DNA of 5,814 bases, taken from Taibaiella sp. Its GTDB lineage: Bacteria; Bacteroidota; Bacteroidia; Chitinophagales; Chitinophagaceae. The stretch's first letter is position 1; the number at the start of each line of letters is the position of its first letter. A model generated the notes under the pieces. The model had not been told where the DNA came from. It searched no databases and saw only the letters and a list, made by a program, of their open reading frames with translations. Positions 5,228 to 5,814 of the stretch are shown here, in pieces. A program made the translations under genes and the position numbers. Location of the stretch: assembly GCA_019454705.1 (NCBI GenBank), contig JACFNS010000023.1, positions 1-5,814 of the forward strand, given 5' to 3'.

Positions 5228-5764
5228 ATGAAACAATTAAAAACCTTGATTATTGCTACGATTACCTTTATGGCTGCTGGCTGTAACAAGAGCGTTCAAA
5301 CTAATGTAAACACTCACGCCCATCAGGCTTTAACCCGGACTGTTGGCCCGATTACGTTTTCAGGCCAATTGGCATGGTTCAGCTTTGGTACCAGGGCAGA
5401 AACTGAACCAGGCGTATGGCAGTGTCAAAGCTCTTATGACCACTGCCAATACCAATATGTAGATAATATAGCCGAACATGATGTTGTAAATGGTGAAGCC
5501 ACCGGGGAAATCGGATACGATGGTTCAACACTCATCATAGCCCTCGATAAAAATTCGATGACTAGTACTGACGTACAAGGATATTATTCAAGAGACGGTG
5601 AATTTCATCTGGATGCAAACGGGTTCTACGCTACATCAGGCTTTGATATTAAGAATATAGACGACGCTAACCCAAACACTGTTGGGGACATACATGTTGA
5701 CGCGGGAATATACCCTGTGTATGAGGACGAAAATTCCATATTGGTCGTATTTGACGAGCCATAA
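5228..5764 (+). CDS. Hypothetical lipoprotein, unrecognised family
   Basis: This 178-residue protein has a standard lipoprotein signal: MKQLK, hydrophobic TLIIATITFM, and lipobox MAAGC with the acylated Cys19 followed by NKSVQTN. After a short Asn/Thr/His-rich linker (about 22-34) the mature part is acidic and rich in Gly, Tyr, Asp and aromatic strands, which suggests a small beta-structured domain. Examples are TVGPITFSGQLAWFSFG (38-54), GSTLIIALDKNS (99-110), GYYSRDGEFHLDANGFYATSGFDI (118-141) and VGDIHVDAGIYPVYEDENSILVVFDEP at the end. Two cysteines in VWQCQSSYDHCQYQY (66 and 73) could form a disulfide. I do not recognise the family. The alternation of short strands ending in IYPVY recalls small surface-exposed Bacteroidota lipoproteins, but no function can be named. 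AAAGAAATT just before the ATG is a weak purine-rich site. The gene ends in a strong hairpin at the window edge. Confidence 0.8.
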   Translation: MKQLKTLIIATITFMAAGCNKSVQTNVNTHAHQALTRTVGPITFSGQLAWFSFGTRAETEPGVWQCQSSYDHCQYQYVDNIAEHDVVNGEATGEIGYDGSTLIIALDKNSMTSTDVQGYYSRDGEFHLDANGFYATSGFDIKNIDDANPNTVGDIHVDAGIYPVYEDENSILVVFDEP

Positions 5765-5785
5765 CATCACTATTCAAAACTGCGG

Positions 5786-5813
5786 TCGCCACCTTGTTAA
5801 CCCAAGGTGGCGA
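5786..5813 (+). terminator. Terminator hairpin after the terminal lipoprotein gene (tail outside window)
   Basis: A perfect 11-bp GC-rich stem, TCGCCACCTTG (5786-5796) with CAAGGTGGCGA (5803-5813), encloses the 6-base loop TTAACC. It begins 22 bases after the stop codon. The window ends one base later, so the expected T-run cannot be seen; the position and stability make an intrinsic terminator the most likely reading. Confidence 0.75.
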
Positions 5814-5814
5814 T

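Overview
The window looks like chromosomal DNA of a Bacteroidota bacterium, probably of the Chitinophagaceae or a close relative. This rests on several features: two families largely typical of that phylum (a DUF4249 lipoprotein and a DUF4260 membrane protein), a short Crp/Fnr-type regulator of about 190 residues, promoter-like TAnnTTTG elements in place of sigma70 boxes, and few recognisable Shine-Dalgarno sequences. The placement is inferred from protein character, not from a search.

All eight genes lie on the + strand. The window opens inside hppD (4-hydroxyphenylpyruvate dioxygenase, tyrosine catabolism), whose C-terminus with the last iron ligand is present and which ends in a clear intrinsic terminator (360-383). 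Next come a secreted YafK-type L,D-transpeptidase-fold protein (471-1241) behind a good Bacteroidota promoter, and a DUF4249 lipoprotein (1304-2242). The first codons of the lipoprotein gene contain a perfect 14-bp inverted repeat followed by a T-rich run. trxB (thioredoxin reductase, 2317-3279) follows and ends in a perfect 10-bp terminator hairpin.

Only 19 bases after that hairpin starts a secreted DUF922-like protein with an HEQKH zinc-protease motif and an extra N-terminal module that resembles RcsF/YbjQ folds (3352-4167). A Crp/Fnr-family regulator (4172-4747) follows almost directly. After it comes a 71-bp gap with a near-perfect FNR-type box (TTGAC-N4-ATCAA) placed just upstream of a promoter-like element for the DUF4260 membrane protein (4819-5172). 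The last gene is an unrecognised small lipoprotein (5228-5764), closed by an 11-bp hairpin at the window edge.

Most of these are independent housekeeping or envelope genes, and no mobile element, CRISPR array or RNA gene is visible. The most coherent regulatory unit is the Crp/Fnr regulator with its DUF4260 neighbour. The regulator's recognition helix (E-T-L-S-R) matches the FNR pattern, and the box in front of DUF4260 is the sequence such a helix would be expected to read. The most unusual items are that regulator-box pair, the terminator-like hairpin inside the start of the DUF4249 gene, and the two-part architecture of the DUF922-like protein.
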